Positions 34,541 to 45,732 are shown, counted from the stretch's first letter. The stretch is DNA of 64,000 nucleotides from Rhodobacter sp. CZR27 (GCF_002407205.1 NZ_CP023548.1:2566501-2630500); one strand, 5' to 3'. Numbers and translations are program-made. The notes: a model not told the origin generated them from the sequence alone.

Positions 34541-35707
34541 TCAGCGTCCCCGCTTGAACAGGATGTCGCCGATCTCGCCCTGCGGCCGGTTCCGCGTCAT
34601 GGCGAGCAGCATCCCCACCGTCACCCCCGCCGCGATCACCGACGAGCCGCCGTAGCTGACGAAGGGCAGCGTCATCCCCTTGGCGGGCAGCAGACGGACG
34701 GCCACGCCCATGTTGATCATCGCCTGCACGCCGAAGATGCAGGCAAGCCCCGTGCCGGCGAGCCGGATGAACGGGTCACGTTCGCGCATCAGCCGGAACA
34801 GGCTGCGCACCGTGACCGTGCCGTAAAGTGCGATGATGATGAGCACGAGGATCAGCCCGTATTCCTCGGCCGCGACAGCGATGATGAAGTCGGTATGGGC
34901 GTCGGGCAGCGACCATTTCACCTGCCCCTCACCCACGCCGACGCCGAGGAAGCCGCCCTCCTGGATGGCGTTCGTGGCATAGCCGAGCTGGGTGCGCGGA
35001 TCGAGGTCGGGATTGAGGAAGCCGTTGATGCGGCGGGCGAAGTGCTCGGACGAGTTGTAGGCGAAGAAGCCGCCCGCGCCGACCATCCCCATGATGATCG
35101 CGATCAGCGTCATGGGCGCGCCGGCCACGAAATACATCACGCTCCAGCCGAAGAGCACCAGCGCCGCCTGCCCGAAGTCGGGCTGCAGCGCCAGAAGCAG
35201 CACGATCACCACCGTCAGCGCGAAGGAGAAGCTCTTGCCCGGTGGGCCGTTCAGCTCCTGGCTTGCGGCCATCAGCCAGGCGCCGAGGATGATGAAGCCG
35301 GGCTTGAGGAATTCCGACGGCTGCACCGAGGCGAAGCCGAAGCTGAACCAGCGCACCGCGCCCTTGCCGAAGTCGGTGCCGAAGAAGGGCAGCAGCACCA
35401 GCGCGAAGAAGGCCCCGGCGAAGCCAAGGACGCCCAGCCGTCGCACCATGTCCGGGGACATCATCGACACGGCGAACATCGCCACCACCGCCATGCCGCC
35501 GAAGAAGGCCTGCCGCTGGACGTAATAGAACGGGTCCAGCCCGTTCCGCGTCGCCAGCGGCACCGAGGCGGCAAGGCCCAGCAGCAGCCCGATGCCGAAC
35601 AGGACGAGAATCGAGGTCAGAGACCACTTGTCGATGGTGCGCCACCAACGGGGAAGAACCGGCTCGGTCGCCCGCACGGGCATGGAGCCATAGACCATCT
35701 CAGTCAT
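34541..35707 (-). CDS. ftsW: Septal glycan polymerase FtsW
   Basis: SEDS-family polytopic protein (about ten membrane segments) that polymerises lipid II at the septum with FtsI. The 388-residue product has [36 protein letters not shown] (catalytic Asp region) and [10 protein letters not shown]. It is separated from murD by the GFA gene. Confidence 0.97.
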   Translation of the reverse strand: MTEMVYGSMPVRATEPVLPRWWRTIDKWSLTSILVLFGIGLLLGLAASVPLATRNGLDPFYYVQRQAFFGGMAVVAMFAVSMMSPDMVRRLGVLGFAGAFFALVLLPFFGTDFGKGAVRWFSFGFASVQPSEFLKPGFIILGAWLMAASQELNGPPGKSFSFALTVVIVLLLALQPDFGQAALVLFGWSVMYFVAGAPMTLIAIIMGMVGAGGFFAYNSSEHFARRINGFLNPDLDPRTQLGYATNAIQEGGFLGVGVGEGQVKWSLPDAHTDFIIAVAAEEYGLILVLIIIALYGTVTVRSLFRLMRERDPFIRLAGTGLACIFGVQAMINMGVAVRLLPAKGMTLPFVSYGGSSVIAAGVTVGMLLAMTRNRPQGEIGDILFKRGR

Positions 35708-35837
35708 GGGAAAGATCCGCCTGCACTGCCTCGTCCGCCCGTTTGCCGGGTCTGGTGAAAACTCTAGCGAAATTCACGGTGCAAGACCAGCGGAAAGGCG
35801 GCTCGGTCCTGCCGGGGACCTCGGCCCCCGTGGCGGC

Positions 35838-36308
35838 TCAGGAACCCGCCTGCTCCTTCAGCGCCTGCCAGCGGCGCAGGCTTGCCTCGGGCCAGTGGGC
35901 CTTGCGCGAGTAGTATTCCGGCAGGACCGGAACGCGCTCGTCGAGCGTGACCCAGGGCAGGCGCGTCGAGGTGAAGATGTGGATGTCGGGCGGGCAGCGG
36001 CCGGGGTCGTCGAGCGTGCCGACCCGGACGAAGGCCACGGCGCGGCCGGCGCCGGCATAGTGGCTCCAGACCGCGACACGGCAGCGGGGACAGCGCAGGA
36101 TCTCCTGCCCCTTGCCCGAGGCCGAGGGGATCACGACGCCTTCCGGCGTGCCCGCGAGCAGTTCGACATGCGCGGTCTCGATCATCGCGTTCAGCGCGAA
36201 GGCGCTGCCGGTCTCGCGCTGGCACCATGTGCAATGGCAGCAGTGAACGAACAGCGGCGCCTCGGTCAGGCGATAGCGGATCTCGCCGCAGGTGCAGCGT
36301 CCTTCCAT
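35838..36308 (-). CDS. GFA family zinc-binding protein inside the dcw cluster
   Basis: A 156-residue member of the glutathione-dependent formaldehyde-activating (GFA/DUF636) family. It has the conserved cysteines CTCGEIRY, HCCHCTWCQRETGSAFALNA and CPRCR, which bind zinc. The family fold is sure; a formaldehyde reaction is often not real for such members. It lies between murD and ftsW, one base after murD and 130 before ftsW, so it interrupts the standard dcw order. Its relation to cell-wall synthesis is unclear. Confidence 0.88.
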   Translation of the reverse strand: MEGRCTCGEIRYRLTEAPLFVHCCHCTWCQRETGSAFALNAMIETAHVELLAGTPEGVVIPSASGKGQEILRCPRCRVAVWSHYAGAGRAVAFVRVGTLDDPGRCPPDIHIFTSTRLPWVTLDERVPVLPEYYSRKAHWPEASLRRWQALKEQAGS

Positions 36309-36309
36309 C

Positions 36310-37716
36310 TCAACCTCCCTGGAGCAGCGCCCGCACCTTCTCGGTGAAGTCCTCGCCGCGTTTCTCGAAGTTCGGATACTGGTCGAAGCTCGCGGCTGCG
36401 GGGGCGAGCAGCACCACCTCTCCCGCCTGCGCCTCCTCGGCGGCGCGGGCCACCGCGCGTTCCATCGTCTCGCAGATCTCGTGGTCCGTCGTCCCGATCT
36501 GCAGCGCGAAGTCGCGGGCGGAATGGCCGATCAGGTAGGCCTTCACGACCGAGCCGAGGAAGGGCTGGAGCGCCGCGATCCCGCCGTCCTTGCCGAGGCC
36601 CCCGGCGATCCAGCGGACCTTCGGGAAGGCCTGCAGCGCCTTGGCCGCGCTGTCGACGTTGGTGGCCTTCGAATCGTTCACGAAGCGCACTCCGCCCTTC
36701 TCGCCCACCAGCTGGCTGCGGTGCGGCAGGCCCGCGAAGCTTGAAAGCGCCGCCTCGATCTGCTTCGGCGCAAGGCCGAGCGTGCGGGTGGCGGCATAGG
36801 CGGCGCAGGCGTTCTGGTGGTTGTGGGCGCCCGGCAGGCCCTGCATGGGGCGAAGGTCGATCGAGGCCATCTGCCGGCCCTTCCGCCACTCCGCAAGGAA
36901 CCCCTTGCGGGCGAAGACCGCCCAGCCGAAGCCGTCGAGCTTCTGGCCCGAGGAGATGCGGATCACCCGGTCGTCCTCGGGCGCGACGGAAAGCTGGCCG
37001 GCAAGGTGACGCCCCTCGGGCTCGTCCACGCCGATCACCGCGCGGTCCGGGCCGCCCTCGGCAAAAAGCCTCCGCTTCGCGGCGAAGTAGCCGCCCATCC
37101 CGCCATGCCGGTCGAGGTGGTCGGGCGAGAGGTTGGTGAAGACCGCCACGTCCGGAGTCAGCGCGCGGGCAAGGTCGGTCTGGTAGGAGGAAAGTTCGAG
37201 CACCACCACCTCGCCGTCCCGCGCCGGATCGAGGTCCAAGACGCCGCGGCCGATGTTGCCCGCCATCTGCGTTGGACGGCCGGCCTCGACGAGGATGTGG
37301 TGGATCAGCGCCGTGGTCGTGGACTTGCCGTTCGAGCCGGTGACGCAGACCACCCGCGGCATCTGGTCGAAGCTGTCCCAGTCCGGCGTCGCGAAGCTGC
37401 GGAAGAACAGGCCGATGTCGTTGTCGACGGGCACGCCGGCGGCAACGGCACGCGCGATCACCGGATGCGGCGCCGGGTAGAGGTGCGGAATGCCCGGGCT
37501 GGTGACGAGAAGCGAGACGCCCTCGAACGCCCGCTCGCGCGTCATGTCGGTGATGGCGAAGCCCTGCGCCTCGGCCTTGCCCCGCGCCTCGGGCGAGTCG
37601 TCCCAGAGCAGCGGTTCGGCACCGCCGGCTTCCAGCGCGCGGGCGGTGGCAAGGCCGGATCGGCCGAGGCCGAGCACGGCCACCTTGCGGCCTTCGAGGC
37701 CACGGACGGGAATCAT
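36310..37716 (-). CDS. murD: UDP-N-acetylmuramoylalanine--D-glutamate ligase MurD
   Basis: Adds D-glutamate in peptidoglycan precursor synthesis. The 468-residue product has [16 protein letters not shown], the P-loop [24 protein letters not shown] and the terminal [15 protein letters not shown]. Start at [12 protein letters not shown]; an earlier ATG is less like the family. Confidence 0.97.
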   Translation of the reverse strand: MIPVRGLEGRKVAVLGLGRSGLATARALEAGGAEPLLWDDSPEARGKAEAQGFAITDMTRERAFEGVSLLVTSPGIPHLYPAPHPVIARAVAAGVPVDNDIGLFFRSFATPDWDSFDQMPRVVCVTGSNGKSTTTALIHHILVEAGRPTQMAGNIGRGVLDLDPARDGEVVVLELSSYQTDLARALTPDVAVFTNLSPDHLDRHGGMGGYFAAKRRLFAEGGPDRAVIGVDEPEGRHLAGQLSVAPEDDRVIRISSGQKLDGFGWAVFARKGFLAEWRKGRQMASIDLRPMQGLPGAHNHQNACAAYAATRTLGLAPKQIEAALSSFAGLPHRSQLVGEKGGVRFVNDSKATNVDSAAKALQAFPKVRWIAGGLGKDGGIAALQPFLGSVVKAYLIGHSARDFALQIGTTDHEICETMERAVARAAEEAQAGEVVLLAPAAASFDQYPNFEKRGEDFTEKVRALLQGG

Positions 37717-37796
37717 TCTCTCGGAACCCTTCTTCTGGACGCCGCGGAGAATGAAGAGGGACGCCGCAAGGTGCAAGGCGGCGCGCCGGGGCGCGC

Positions 37797-38366
37797 TCAG
37801 CCAGCGGAGAGTTCGTTGTCCACCATCCCGACGCCCGGCACACTGGCCGCGCGGTCGCCCGCGCGCTCGCGGTCCTCCTCGGTGGCGGCGCTGCCGCGCA
37901 GGATCACCGTCGTGCCGCGCACCTCGACCGACAGGTCGGCCACGTCGATCGCGGCATCGTCCTCGATCAGGGCAGTGACCGCCTCGGCGATGTCGGCCAC
38001 CGGTGCTTCGGCGGCGGTCCCGGCGTCCTCCTCGTCCAGATCCTCAGCCTCTTCCTCCTCCGCATCGGACGCGCCGGGATAGGGGCGGTCGCCCAGCCAC
38101 TCGCCGCGACCGTCGAACTCGCGCCAGCCCTGATGCGGGGCATCCTCGTCCGAGAGGCCGATGTCATGCGTGTGTTCGGTGCCGACCTCGGGGGGCGGCT
38201 CGACGTCATAGCCCGAGGCATCGGTCCGGCCGGTATCCTCGATGTCGAGCGCCGTCGGGCTCTCGCGGTCGGCCATGGTGGCCGAACCCGGCCGGGCCGC
38301 GTCGCCCGTGGCATAGGGATCCCGCGGATCCCCCTCGACGGGCGGTTCATGTCCGGCCTTGGCCAT
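37797..38366 (-). CDS. BON domain protein with acidic N-terminus
   Basis: A 189-residue protein with a long, low-complexity acidic region (about 1-125, with [19 protein letters not shown]) and a C-terminal BON domain (about 130-189: [27 protein letters not shown]). BON domains bind phospholipids or surfaces; no signal peptide is seen, so it may be cytoplasmic. It lies between mraY and murD with 107- and 80-base gaps. The ribosome site GAGGAGG (38373-38379) is 6 bases from the ATG. Function unknown. Confidence 0.8.
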   Translation of the reverse strand: MAKAGHEPPVEGDPRDPYATGDAARPGSATMADRESPTALDIEDTGRTDASGYDVEPPPEVGTEHTHDIGLSDEDAPHQGWREFDGRGEWLGDRPYPGASDAEEEEAEDLDEEDAGTAAEAPVADIAEAVTALIEDDAAIDVADLSVEVRGTTVILRGSAATEEDRERAGDRAASVPGVGMVDNELSAG

Positions 38367-38473
38367 GGCGTTCCTCCTCATATCCGGGAGAAGGAACGGA
38401 TGGCCGGCATGGCTGGTTCCAGTGTTCGGGACCGGCCCCGGCCGGACCGGCACGGCTGCCGTTCGGGGCCGTC

Positions 38474-39556
38474 TCAGCGCAGCTTCAGGGTGGACAGGCC
38501 GATCAGCGCAAGGATCAGCGAGATGATCCAGAACCGGATCACGATCTGCGGCTCGGCCCAGCCCTTCTTCTCGAAGTGGTGGTGGATCGGCGCCATCAGG
38601 AAGACCCGCCGCCCCGTGCGCTTGAAATAGAGCACCTGGATGATGACCGACATCGCCTCGACCACGAAGAGGCCGCCGACAATGGCCAGCACGATCTCGT
38701 GCTTGGTGCAGACCGCGATGGCGCCCAGCGCGCCGCCCAGCGCGAGCGAGCCGGTATCGCCCATGAAGACCGCCGCGGGAGGCGCATTATACCAAAGGAA
38801 CCCGAGGCCGCCGCCCACCAGCGCGGCGGTGAAGATCAGCAGTTCCCCGGTGCCGGGCACGAAATGGACGCCGAGGTAGTCGGTCAGGTTGAAGTTCCCC
38901 ACCACATAGGCGATCACGCCCAGCGAGGTGCCGGCGATCATCACCGGCATGATGGCAAGGCCATCAAGCCCGTCGGTCAGGTTCACCGCATTGGCCGCGC
39001 CCACGATCACCACCATCGCGAAGGGCACGAAGAACCAGCCGAGGTTGATCAGCGCGTCCTTGAAGAACGGCAGCGCCAGTTGCAGCGTCAGGTCCGGCGG
39101 ATGCGACCACGCCGCAGCCGCCGATGCCAGCGCCGCGATGACGAGCCCGATCAGGAACCGCACCCGGCCGGGCACGCCCTTGGTGTTCTGCTTCTTCACC
39201 TTCGCATAGTCGTCGGCAAAGCCGATCAGCCCGAAGCCGGTCGTCACCAGAAGGACGATCCAGACATAGGGATTGTCGAGCCGCGCCCAGAGGAGCGTGG
39301 CGACCAGCAGCGCCGACAGGATCAGCAGGCCGCCCATGGTGGGCGTGCCGGCCTTGGCGAAGTGGCTCGCCGGGCCGTCATCGCGGATCGGCTGGCCCTT
39401 GCCCTGCTTGCGGCGCAGGAAGTCGATCAGCGGCCGGCCGAACAGGAAGCCGAAGATCAGCGCCGAGAAGAAGGCGCCCCCGGCCCGGAAGGTCAGGTAG
39501 CGGAACAGGTTGAACACGTCGCCGCCGTCGGAGAAGGCGGTCAGGTAATAGAGCAT
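38474..39556 (-). CDS. mraY: Phospho-N-acetylmuramoyl-pentapeptide transferase MraY
   Basis: Integral membrane enzyme that makes lipid I. The 360-residue product has [18 protein letters not shown] (catalytic aspartates), [13 protein letters not shown] and [11 protein letters not shown], and ten membrane segments. Its start touches the murF stop. Confidence 0.97.
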   Translation of the reverse strand: MLYYLTAFSDGGDVFNLFRYLTFRAGGAFFSALIFGFLFGRPLIDFLRRKQGKGQPIRDDGPASHFAKAGTPTMGGLLILSALLVATLLWARLDNPYVWIVLLVTTGFGLIGFADDYAKVKKQNTKGVPGRVRFLIGLVIAALASAAAAWSHPPDLTLQLALPFFKDALINLGWFFVPFAMVVIVGAANAVNLTDGLDGLAIMPVMIAGTSLGVIAYVVGNFNLTDYLGVHFVPGTGELLIFTAALVGGGLGFLWYNAPPAAVFMGDTGSLALGGALGAIAVCTKHEIVLAIVGGLFVVEAMSVIIQVLYFKRTGRRVFLMAPIHHHFEKKGWAEPQIVIRFWIISLILALIGLSTLKLR

Positions 39557-41002
39557 CTACTCGGCCCCTCGGGTCGTGGACGGGCCGGACTGGCCCAGTT
39601 TGCGGAGCGCGTCAACCACAAGGCTGACCTTGATCCCCTTCGAGCCCTTCACCAGCACGATGTCGCCGGCATCCACCAGCAACCGCGCCCGCGGCACGAG
39701 GTCGGAGGCATGTTCCACCCATTCGCCGCGCTGGCGGCGCGGCAGCGCCTCGAACAGCGCCCGCATCCGGGGGCCGACGCAGTGGATCACCGCGATCGAG
39801 GACAGCGCCGGATGGTTGGCGATGGCGCGGTGCAGGGAAATCTCGGTCTCGCCCAGTTCCAGCATGTCGCCCAGCACGGCGATACGCCGCCCGCCCGCGA
39901 TGCGCCCCACGCCGTCGGTCGGCGCCATGGCGGCCAGCAGGTCGAGGCTCGCCTCCATCGAGGCGGGGTTGGCGTTGAAGGCATCGTCGATCAGCTCGAA
40001 GAAGGCCTCGTCCACCGTATCGAGCAGGATCCGCTCGCGCGTGCCGCGCCCCGAAGGCGGCGACCAGAGCCCGAGGTCGCAGGCCGCGATGGTGGGATCG
40101 AGCCCGAGAACCTCGGCACAGGCAAGGACGGCAAGCGCATTGGCCGCGAAATGCCGCCCCGGCGTCAGCACCTTGAACAGGAGCGGCGTGCCGGCATGGG
40201 TGGCGCGGGCGATGGTCGCCTCGGGGGTGATCTGGACATCGGAAAGGCGCCAGTCGGCCGCCGCCGAGGTGCCGAACAGCACCGTGCGCGCGCCGGCCTG
40301 CCGGGCGCGGTCGGTCAGGATCGGCGTCACCCCGAGGTCCGCGGGCAGGATCGCCGTCCCGCCGGGCTCCAGCCCCTCGACGATGGCGGCCTTCTCCTCG
40401 GCGATGGCGTCGAGACTGGCGAAAGCCTCCAGATGCGCCGGCGCCACGGTCGTGATCAGCGCGACATGCGGCCGGGCAAGCCGCGCGAGCGGCGCGATCT
40501 CACCCGGGTGGTTCATGCCGATCTCGATCACCGCGAAATCGGCGTCGGCCGGCATCCGGGCGAGCGTCAGCGGCACGCCCCAGTGGTTGTTGTAGCTGGC
40601 TTCGGCGGCGTGGACGCGGCCCTGCCCGCCCAGCGTCGCGCGCAGCATCTCCTTGGTCGAGGTCTTGCCGACCGAGCCGGTGACGGCGACGACGCGGGCT
40701 TGCGTGCGTGCCCGTGCGGCGCGGCCCATGGCCTCCAGCGCCGCCAGCACCTCCGGCACGACAAGGAGCGGCGCGTCCGCGGCCACGCCTTCGGGCACGC
40801 GCGAGACCAGCGCCGCCGCGGCGCCCTTCTCCAGCGCCTGCGCCACGAAGTCGTGGCCGTCCCGCACGTCCTTCAGCGCGACGAACAGGTCGCCGGGTCG
40901 CAGGGTGCGGGTGTCGATCGAGACGCCGTTGGCGGCGAAGGCGGCGGTGGCGCGGCCGCCGGTGGCGGCTTCGGCCTCGGCAGAGGTCCAGAGCGGGGTC
41001 AT
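39557..41002 (-). CDS. murF: UDP-MurNAc-tripeptide--D-Ala-D-Ala ligase MurF
   Basis: Adds D-Ala-D-Ala. The 481-residue product has VAVTGSVGKTSTKEML, NNHWGVPLTLAR, EIGMNHPGEI and DDAFNANPASMEASL. It follows murE by 75 bases and abuts mraY. Confidence 0.97.
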   Translation of the reverse strand: MTPLWTSAEAEAATGGRATAAFAANGVSIDTRTLRPGDLFVALKDVRDGHDFVAQALEKGAAAALVSRVPEGVAADAPLLVVPEVLAALEAMGRAARARTQARVVAVTGSVGKTSTKEMLRATLGGQGRVHAAEASYNNHWGVPLTLARMPADADFAVIEIGMNHPGEIAPLARLARPHVALITTVAPAHLEAFASLDAIAEEKAAIVEGLEPGGTAILPADLGVTPILTDRARQAGARTVLFGTSAAADWRLSDVQITPEATIARATHAGTPLLFKVLTPGRHFAANALAVLACAEVLGLDPTIAACDLGLWSPPSGRGTRERILLDTVDEAFFELIDDAFNANPASMEASLDLLAAMAPTDGVGRIAGGRRIAVLGDMLELGETEISLHRAIANHPALSSIAVIHCVGPRMRALFEALPRRQRGEWVEHASDLVPRARLLVDAGDIVLVKGSKGIKVSLVVDALRKLGQSGPSTTRGAE

Positions 41003-41077
41003 CGGATCAGTCCTTGCGCCCGGCGGACGGGACGGCGCCCGCTGCCCGGGCGTCTGCTTCGGGAATGGGACGGGGCC

Positions 41078-42565
41078 TCATATCAGCCCGTCCAGCGCGG
41101 CGGTGGCGATGCTGGCCTGCTCGGCATCGTCGAAGGGGAAGATGTCGGTGCCGATGATCTGGCCGCTCTCGTGGCCCTTGCCCGCGATCAGCAGGGCATC
41201 GCCGGGCGTCAGCGCATCGACGCCGCGCAGGATCGCCTCGGCCCGGTCGCCGACCTCATGCGCCTCGGGACAGGCCTCGAGGATCGCGGCGCGGATCACG
41301 GCCGGGTTTTCGCTGCGCGGGTTGTCGTCGGTCACGTAGAGCACGTCGGCATGTTCGGCCGCCGCGCGTCCCATCAGGGGCCGCTTGCCGCGGTCGCGGT
41401 CGCCGCCCGCGCCGAAGACCACGATGATGCGGCCCATGACATGCGGGCGCAGCGCCCTGAGCGCGGTCGCCAGCGCATCCGGCGTATGGGCGTAATCGAC
41501 GAAGACCGAAGCGCCATTGGCGCGCGTCGCGGCCAGCTGCATCCGGCCCCGGACGCCCTGAAGCTGCGGGAAGGTGGCAAAGACGCGCTCGGGCTCGGCG
41601 CCTGCGCCGATGGCGAGGCCCGCCGCCACGGCCACGTTCCAGGCCTGAAAGCCGCCGATCAGCGGCAGGCGGGTCAGGTACGGCTTGCCCTGCCACGAGA
41701 AGCGCAGGTCCTGCCCGGTGGCATCGAAGCGTTGCGACAGCAGGCGCAGTTCGGCATCCTGATGGAAGCCCGTGCCGATCACCCGCTGGCCTCGGTCGCG
41801 TGCCAGAGCCGCCACCTCCGCGCCCTTCGGATCATCGAGGTTGACAACCGCCACGGCATCATCGGGAAGGACGCGTGTGAAGAGGCCGGCCTTGGCGTCG
41901 AAATAGGCCTCGAAGGTCTCGTGATAGTCGAGGTGGTCCTGCGTGAAGTTGGTGAAGCCCGCCGCCTTCAGCTGCACCCCGTCCAGCCGGCGCTGCTCCA
42001 GCCCGTGCGACGAGGCTTCCATCGCGGCATGGGTCACGCCCGCGGCGGCGGCCTCGGACAGCAGTCGGTGCAGGGTGATCGGCTCGGGCGTGGTGTGGCT
42101 GGAGGGCGCGGCATAGGCGCCCTCGACGCCGGTGGTGCCGATGTTGATCGCGGCATGGCCTAGTGCGGTCCAGATCTGGCGGGTGAAGGTCGCGACCGAG
42201 GTCTTGCCGTTGGTGCCCGTCACCGCGACCATGGTGCCGGGCTGGCGGCCGAACCAGAGCGCGGCGGCGCCCGCCAGCGCCTGCCGCGGATCCTCGGCTA
42301 CGACGAGCGCCGCGGAGGAGCGTTCCAGCGCCTCGCGCGCAAGGGCCGCGCCCTCGGCATCGGTCAGGATCGCCCCCGCGCCGGCAGCCAGCGCCGCCGG
42401 GACGAAGCTCGCGCCGTGGGCCTGCGAGCCGGGGAGGGCGGCAAAGAGGAAGCCGGGCCGGACTTGCCGGCTGTCAACCGCCAGCCCGGTCACCGCCACG
42501 TCGGCACCGCGCCCGCCCGCGGCGGTCAGGCCCAGAGCCGAGAGTGTTCCTGCCCGATCCGCCAT
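41078..42565 (-). CDS. murE: UDP-MurNAc-Ala-Glu meso-diaminopimelate ligase MurE
   Basis: Adds meso-diaminopimelate. The 495-residue product has AVTGTNGKTSVATF, FTNFTQDHLDYHETFE, DYAHTPDAL and DNPRSENP, the motif associated with diaminopimelate as substrate. It follows ftsI by 18 bases. Confidence 0.97.
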   Translation of the reverse strand: MADRAGTLSALGLTAAGGRGADVAVTGLAVDSRQVRPGFLFAALPGSQAHGASFVPAALAAGAGAILTDAEGAALAREALERSSAALVVAEDPRQALAGAAALWFGRQPGTMVAVTGTNGKTSVATFTRQIWTALGHAAINIGTTGVEGAYAAPSSHTTPEPITLHRLLSEAAAAGVTHAAMEASSHGLEQRRLDGVQLKAAGFTNFTQDHLDYHETFEAYFDAKAGLFTRVLPDDAVAVVNLDDPKGAEVAALARDRGQRVIGTGFHQDAELRLLSQRFDATGQDLRFSWQGKPYLTRLPLIGGFQAWNVAVAAGLAIGAGAEPERVFATFPQLQGVRGRMQLAATRANGASVFVDYAHTPDALATALRALRPHVMGRIIVVFGAGGDRDRGKRPLMGRAAAEHADVLYVTDDNPRSENPAVIRAAILEACPEAHEVGDRAEAILRGVDALTPGDALLIAGKGHESGQIIGTDIFPFDDAEQASIATAALDGLI

Positions 42566-42583
42566 GGCACGCGGTCTCCCCTG

Positions 42584-44377
42584 TCAGTTGCGGACCGCTG
42601 TTACCTTATCGACGGGGGCGGCTTCAACCATGGGACGCAGGCCCAGCAGCGGCGCGGTGCGCCGGATGATCTCGGCTGCCACTGGAACGGCGGTATAGCC
42701 GGCGGTGCGGCGAGGCTCGGGACCCGAGGTCTCGACCGGCTCGTCCAGCGTGACGATCAGCACGTATTGCGGGTTCGAGGCCGGGAAGATCGAGGCGAAG
42801 GTGTTCACCACCTTGTCGTGGTGGTAGCCGCCGCGCGGGTTCGGCTTGTCGGCGGTGCCGGTCTTGCCGGCCACCTCGTAGCCGTCCACGTCTCCATAGG
42901 TGGCGGTGCCGCGCGTCACCACCTGACGCAGCATGTCCAGCGCCGCACGCGCCACCTCGGGGCGCATCACGCGCGCGGCCGGCGGGCGGTTCTCCTGGTG
43001 GACGAGCGTGGGCTTCACCGCGATGCCGCCGTTCGCGATCGCGCCATAGGCCGCGGCGAGGTGCATCGGACTGGCGGCAAGGCCATGGCCGTAGGAGGTG
43101 GTGATCGTGGTGATCTCGGGCCAGCGGGTCGGCACCAGCGGGCGGGCATAGGGCGCCTCGACCAGTTCGACCGGGGTCGGGTCGAAGAAGCCCAGCGATT
43201 TTAGGAAGGCCTGCTGGCGCAAGCCCCCGATCTGCAGCGCCAGCCGCGCCACGCCCACGTTCGAGGATTTGACGATCACGTCGGTCGCCGAGAGCATCGG
43301 GCCGTAGTTGTGGTTCTTGAACTCCTTGATCAGGAAGCGGCCCCAGCGCATCGGCGCATTGGCATCCACCAGCGTCTGCGGGTTGACGAGGCCCAGCTCC
43401 AGCGCCTGCGCCACGGTGAAGATCTTGAAGGTCGAGCCAAGTTCATAGACCCCCTGCACCGCCCGGTTGAAGAGCGGGCTATCGCCGGGATCGGCGTCCT
43501 TCACCGTCAGCGGCGCGGGCCGGTCGTTCGGGTCGAAGTCGGGCAGCGAGGCAAGCGCCACGATCTCTCCGGTCGCGGCTTCCATCAGGATCGCCGTCGC
43601 GCCCTTGGCGTTCATCATCTTCATGCCGGCGCCGAGGATCTCGGTCGTCGCCGCCTGCACCGTCAGGTCGAGCGACAGCGTCAGCGGCTCGCCCGCCATC
43701 GCCGGATCGCGCAGCCGCGCATCCAGCGCCTTCTCGATCCCGGCGGTGCCGATCACCTCGGCGGAATGCACGCCCTCGGCCCCGAAGCTGGTGCCGCCCA
43801 GCACATGCGCGGCCAGCCGGCCGTTCGGATAAAGCCGCATCTCGCGCGGGCCGAACAGCAGGCCCGGGTCGCCGATGTCGTGCACCTGCTGCATCTGCTC
43901 GGGCGAGAGCTTCTTGCGCACCCAGAGGAAGCGCCGGCCGTCGGTGAAGCGCTTCAGCAGGTCCTTCTCGTCGAGGTCGGGGAAGATCTGCGCCAGCTCG
44001 CGCGCCACCCGCACCGGGTCCACCATCTCGCGCGGGTGGGCATAGAGCGAATGGGTGAGCAGGTTCGTGGCAAGGATCCGGCCCGAGCGGTCGGTGATGT
44101 CCGCGCGCTGGTTCAGGATCTCGGCCCCGGTCGCGGCGGCGCGCGGCTCGGACGGTTCGGTCGAGGCCAGAAGGCCCATCCGCGCCCCGATCACGGAAAA
44201 GGCCACGGCGAAGCCGAGGCCCAGCAGCAGAAGCCGCCCCTCGGCCCGGTTGCGCGCCTTGTCGCGCATCGCCTCGTGCCGGAGGCGGCGGTTCTCGCGC
44301 TCGATCGAATCCGGGTTCTCGCCCTTGGCGCGGGCTTCGAGGATGCGGGCCAGCGGGCGCAGCGGCGTGCGGATCAC
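42584..44377 (-). CDS. ftsI: Septal transpeptidase FtsI (PBP3)
   Basis: Cross-links peptidoglycan at the septum, working with FtsW. The 597-residue product has a short cytoplasmic part, one membrane segment (about 50-70, LLLGLGFAVAFSVIGARMGLL), a dimerisation domain and the transpeptidase domain with GSTFKIF (Ser-x-x-Lys), KSSNVG and GKTGTAD. It overlaps ftsL by 4 bases. Confidence 0.97.
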   Translation of the reverse strand: MIRTPLRPLARILEARAKGENPDSIERENRRLRHEAMRDKARNRAEGRLLLLGLGFAVAFSVIGARMGLLASTEPSEPRAAATGAEILNQRADITDRSGRILATNLLTHSLYAHPREMVDPVRVARELAQIFPDLDEKDLLKRFTDGRRFLWVRKKLSPEQMQQVHDIGDPGLLFGPREMRLYPNGRLAAHVLGGTSFGAEGVHSAEVIGTAGIEKALDARLRDPAMAGEPLTLSLDLTVQAATTEILGAGMKMMNAKGATAILMEAATGEIVALASLPDFDPNDRPAPLTVKDADPGDSPLFNRAVQGVYELGSTFKIFTVAQALELGLVNPQTLVDANAPMRWGRFLIKEFKNHNYGPMLSATDVIVKSSNVGVARLALQIGGLRQQAFLKSLGFFDPTPVELVEAPYARPLVPTRWPEITTITTSYGHGLAASPMHLAAAYGAIANGGIAVKPTLVHQENRPPAARVMRPEVARAALDMLRQVVTRGTATYGDVDGYEVAGKTGTADKPNPRGGYHHDKVVNTFASIFPASNPQYVLIVTLDEPVETSGPEPRRTAGYTAVPVAAEIIRRTAPLLGLRPMVEAAPVDKVTAVRN

Positions 44378-44733
44378 AGCGGCTCTCCCAGCTCGCCCGA
44401 GATGTCGCCGGGCTTGAGGTCGCGCGGCTGCATCGCCATCAGCGGGTCCTGCGGATAGGAGACCTGATCCGCCGCGCCGAATTGCGCGGGTTCCAGCGGC
44501 AGCAGGCCCAGCCGGTCGAAGTTCAGCGCCGCAAGCTCACGCAGCCGGTCGGGCCGGTTCAGGTAGGCCCATTCCGCGCGCTGCACCGAGAGCGATTCGC
44601 GCAGCGCCGCGATCTGGCGGTTCAGCGCCGAGACATCCTTCAGCGCCTGCTGCGTGGCGTAGTTCTCGCGGTAGGCCCAGAAGGCCAGCCCCATGACGCC
44701 AAGAAAGGTGAGGACAAACAGCACGGGGCGCAT
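44374..44733 (-). CDS. ftsL: Cell division protein FtsL
   Basis: A 119-residue bitopic protein with one N-terminal membrane segment (RPVLFVLTFLGVMGLAFWAY) and a coiled coil (ALKDVSALNRQIAALRESLSV). Its place between rsmH and ftsI and this layout identify FtsL, which recruits the septal synthase with FtsB and FtsQ. Sequence conservation in FtsL is low, so context carries much of the call. Confidence 0.88.
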   Translation of the reverse strand: MRPVLFVLTFLGVMGLAFWAYRENYATQQALKDVSALNRQIAALRESLSVQRAEWAYLNRPDRLRELAALNFDRLGLLPLEPAQFGAADQVSYPQDPLMAMQPRDLKPGDISGELGEPL

Positions 44734-45729
44734 TCAACGACGTCCTTTCTTCGGGATCAGCGGCACCCCGAGCGCCTTGGGATCGACCGGGCCCGCGGGG
44801 GCATCCGTGCGGATGCCTACGCGCAGCTTCGCCGACCGGGCGCGCGGGTTCTCGGCCAGTTCCGCCTCGTCCGGCGCTATGGCACGGCGCAGCGGCAGGG
44901 TGAAGCGGGCAGCCTCGGCCCGGGTTTCGGGCGCGTAGCGGTTGCCCTGCCCTTCCCCGCCCGAGCGGAGCTGCAGGAAGCGCTTCACGATCCGGTCCTC
45001 GAGGCTGTGGAAGGTCACGACGGCAAGCTTGCCGCCGGGCTTCAGCGCCCGCTCGGCGGCCTCGAGCCCCTCGACCAGTTCCGAGAACTCGGCATTCACC
45101 GCGATGCGGATCGCCTGGAAGCTGCGGGTGGCGGGATGGACCTGTCCAGGCTTCGGGCGCGGCAGGCAGCGCGCGACGATCTCGGCGAGTTGCAGCGTGC
45201 CGGTAATCGGTCCTGCGGCGCGGGCCTCGACGATGGCGCGGGCGATGCGGCGCGAGGCGCGCTCCTCGCCGTAGTGATAGAGGATGTCGGCCAGTTCCTC
45301 CTCGGAGGCGGTGTTCACGAGGTCGGCGGCGCTCTCGCCCTCCTGGCTCATCCGCATGTCGAGCGGGCCGTCCTTCTGGAAGGAGAAGCCGCGTTCCGGC
45401 CGGTCAAGCTGCATCGAGGACACGCCGAGGTCGAGCACGATGCCGTCCAGCGGCTCGCCGGCATGTTCGTCGAGCTGCGAGAAGGTGCCCGCGACGAGGC
45501 GCAGGCGGTCGCCGTAGCTCCCCGCCAATTCGGCGGCCATCTGCAGCGCCAGCGGGTCGCGGTCCACGCCGATCACGCGTGCTGCGCCGGCCTCCAGCAG
45601 GCCGCGCGCGTAGCCGCCCGCGCCGAAGGTTCCGTCAAGCCAGACGCCCTCGACCGGCGCGACGGCGGCCAGCAGCGGGCGCAGCAGCACCGGGATGTGC
45701 GGCCGGCCCTCGGTTCGGATGGCGGTCAT
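44734..45729 (-). CDS. rsmH: 16S rRNA m4C1402 methyltransferase RsmH
   Basis: Methylates N4 of C1402 in 16S rRNA. The 331-residue product has [13 protein letters not shown], the SAM motif [26 protein letters not shown] and [12 protein letters not shown]. It abuts ftsL and follows mraZ by three bases. Confidence 0.97.
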   Translation of the reverse strand: MTAIRTEGRPHIPVLLRPLLAAVAPVEGVWLDGTFGAGGYARGLLEAGAARVIGVDRDPLALQMAAELAGSYGDRLRLVAGTFSQLDEHAGEPLDGIVLDLGVSSMQLDRPERGFSFQKDGPLDMRMSQEGESAADLVNTASEEELADILYHYGEERASRRIARAIVEARAAGPITGTLQLAEIVARCLPRPKPGQVHPATRSFQAIRIAVNAEFSELVEGLEAAERALKPGGKLAVVTFHSLEDRIVKRFLQLRSGGEGQGNRYAPETRAEAARFTLPLRRAIAPDEAELAENPRARSAKLRVGIRTDAPAGPVDPKALGVPLIPKKGRR

Positions 45730-45732
45730 GGC

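Noticed and set aside
38003..42163. A 1386-codon open frame on the plus strand opposite BON-mraY-murF-murE
   Set aside because: It is antisense to four certain genes. GC-rich codon use leaves such mirror frames open; the protein is low-complexity His/Arg/Gln-rich with no family motif.
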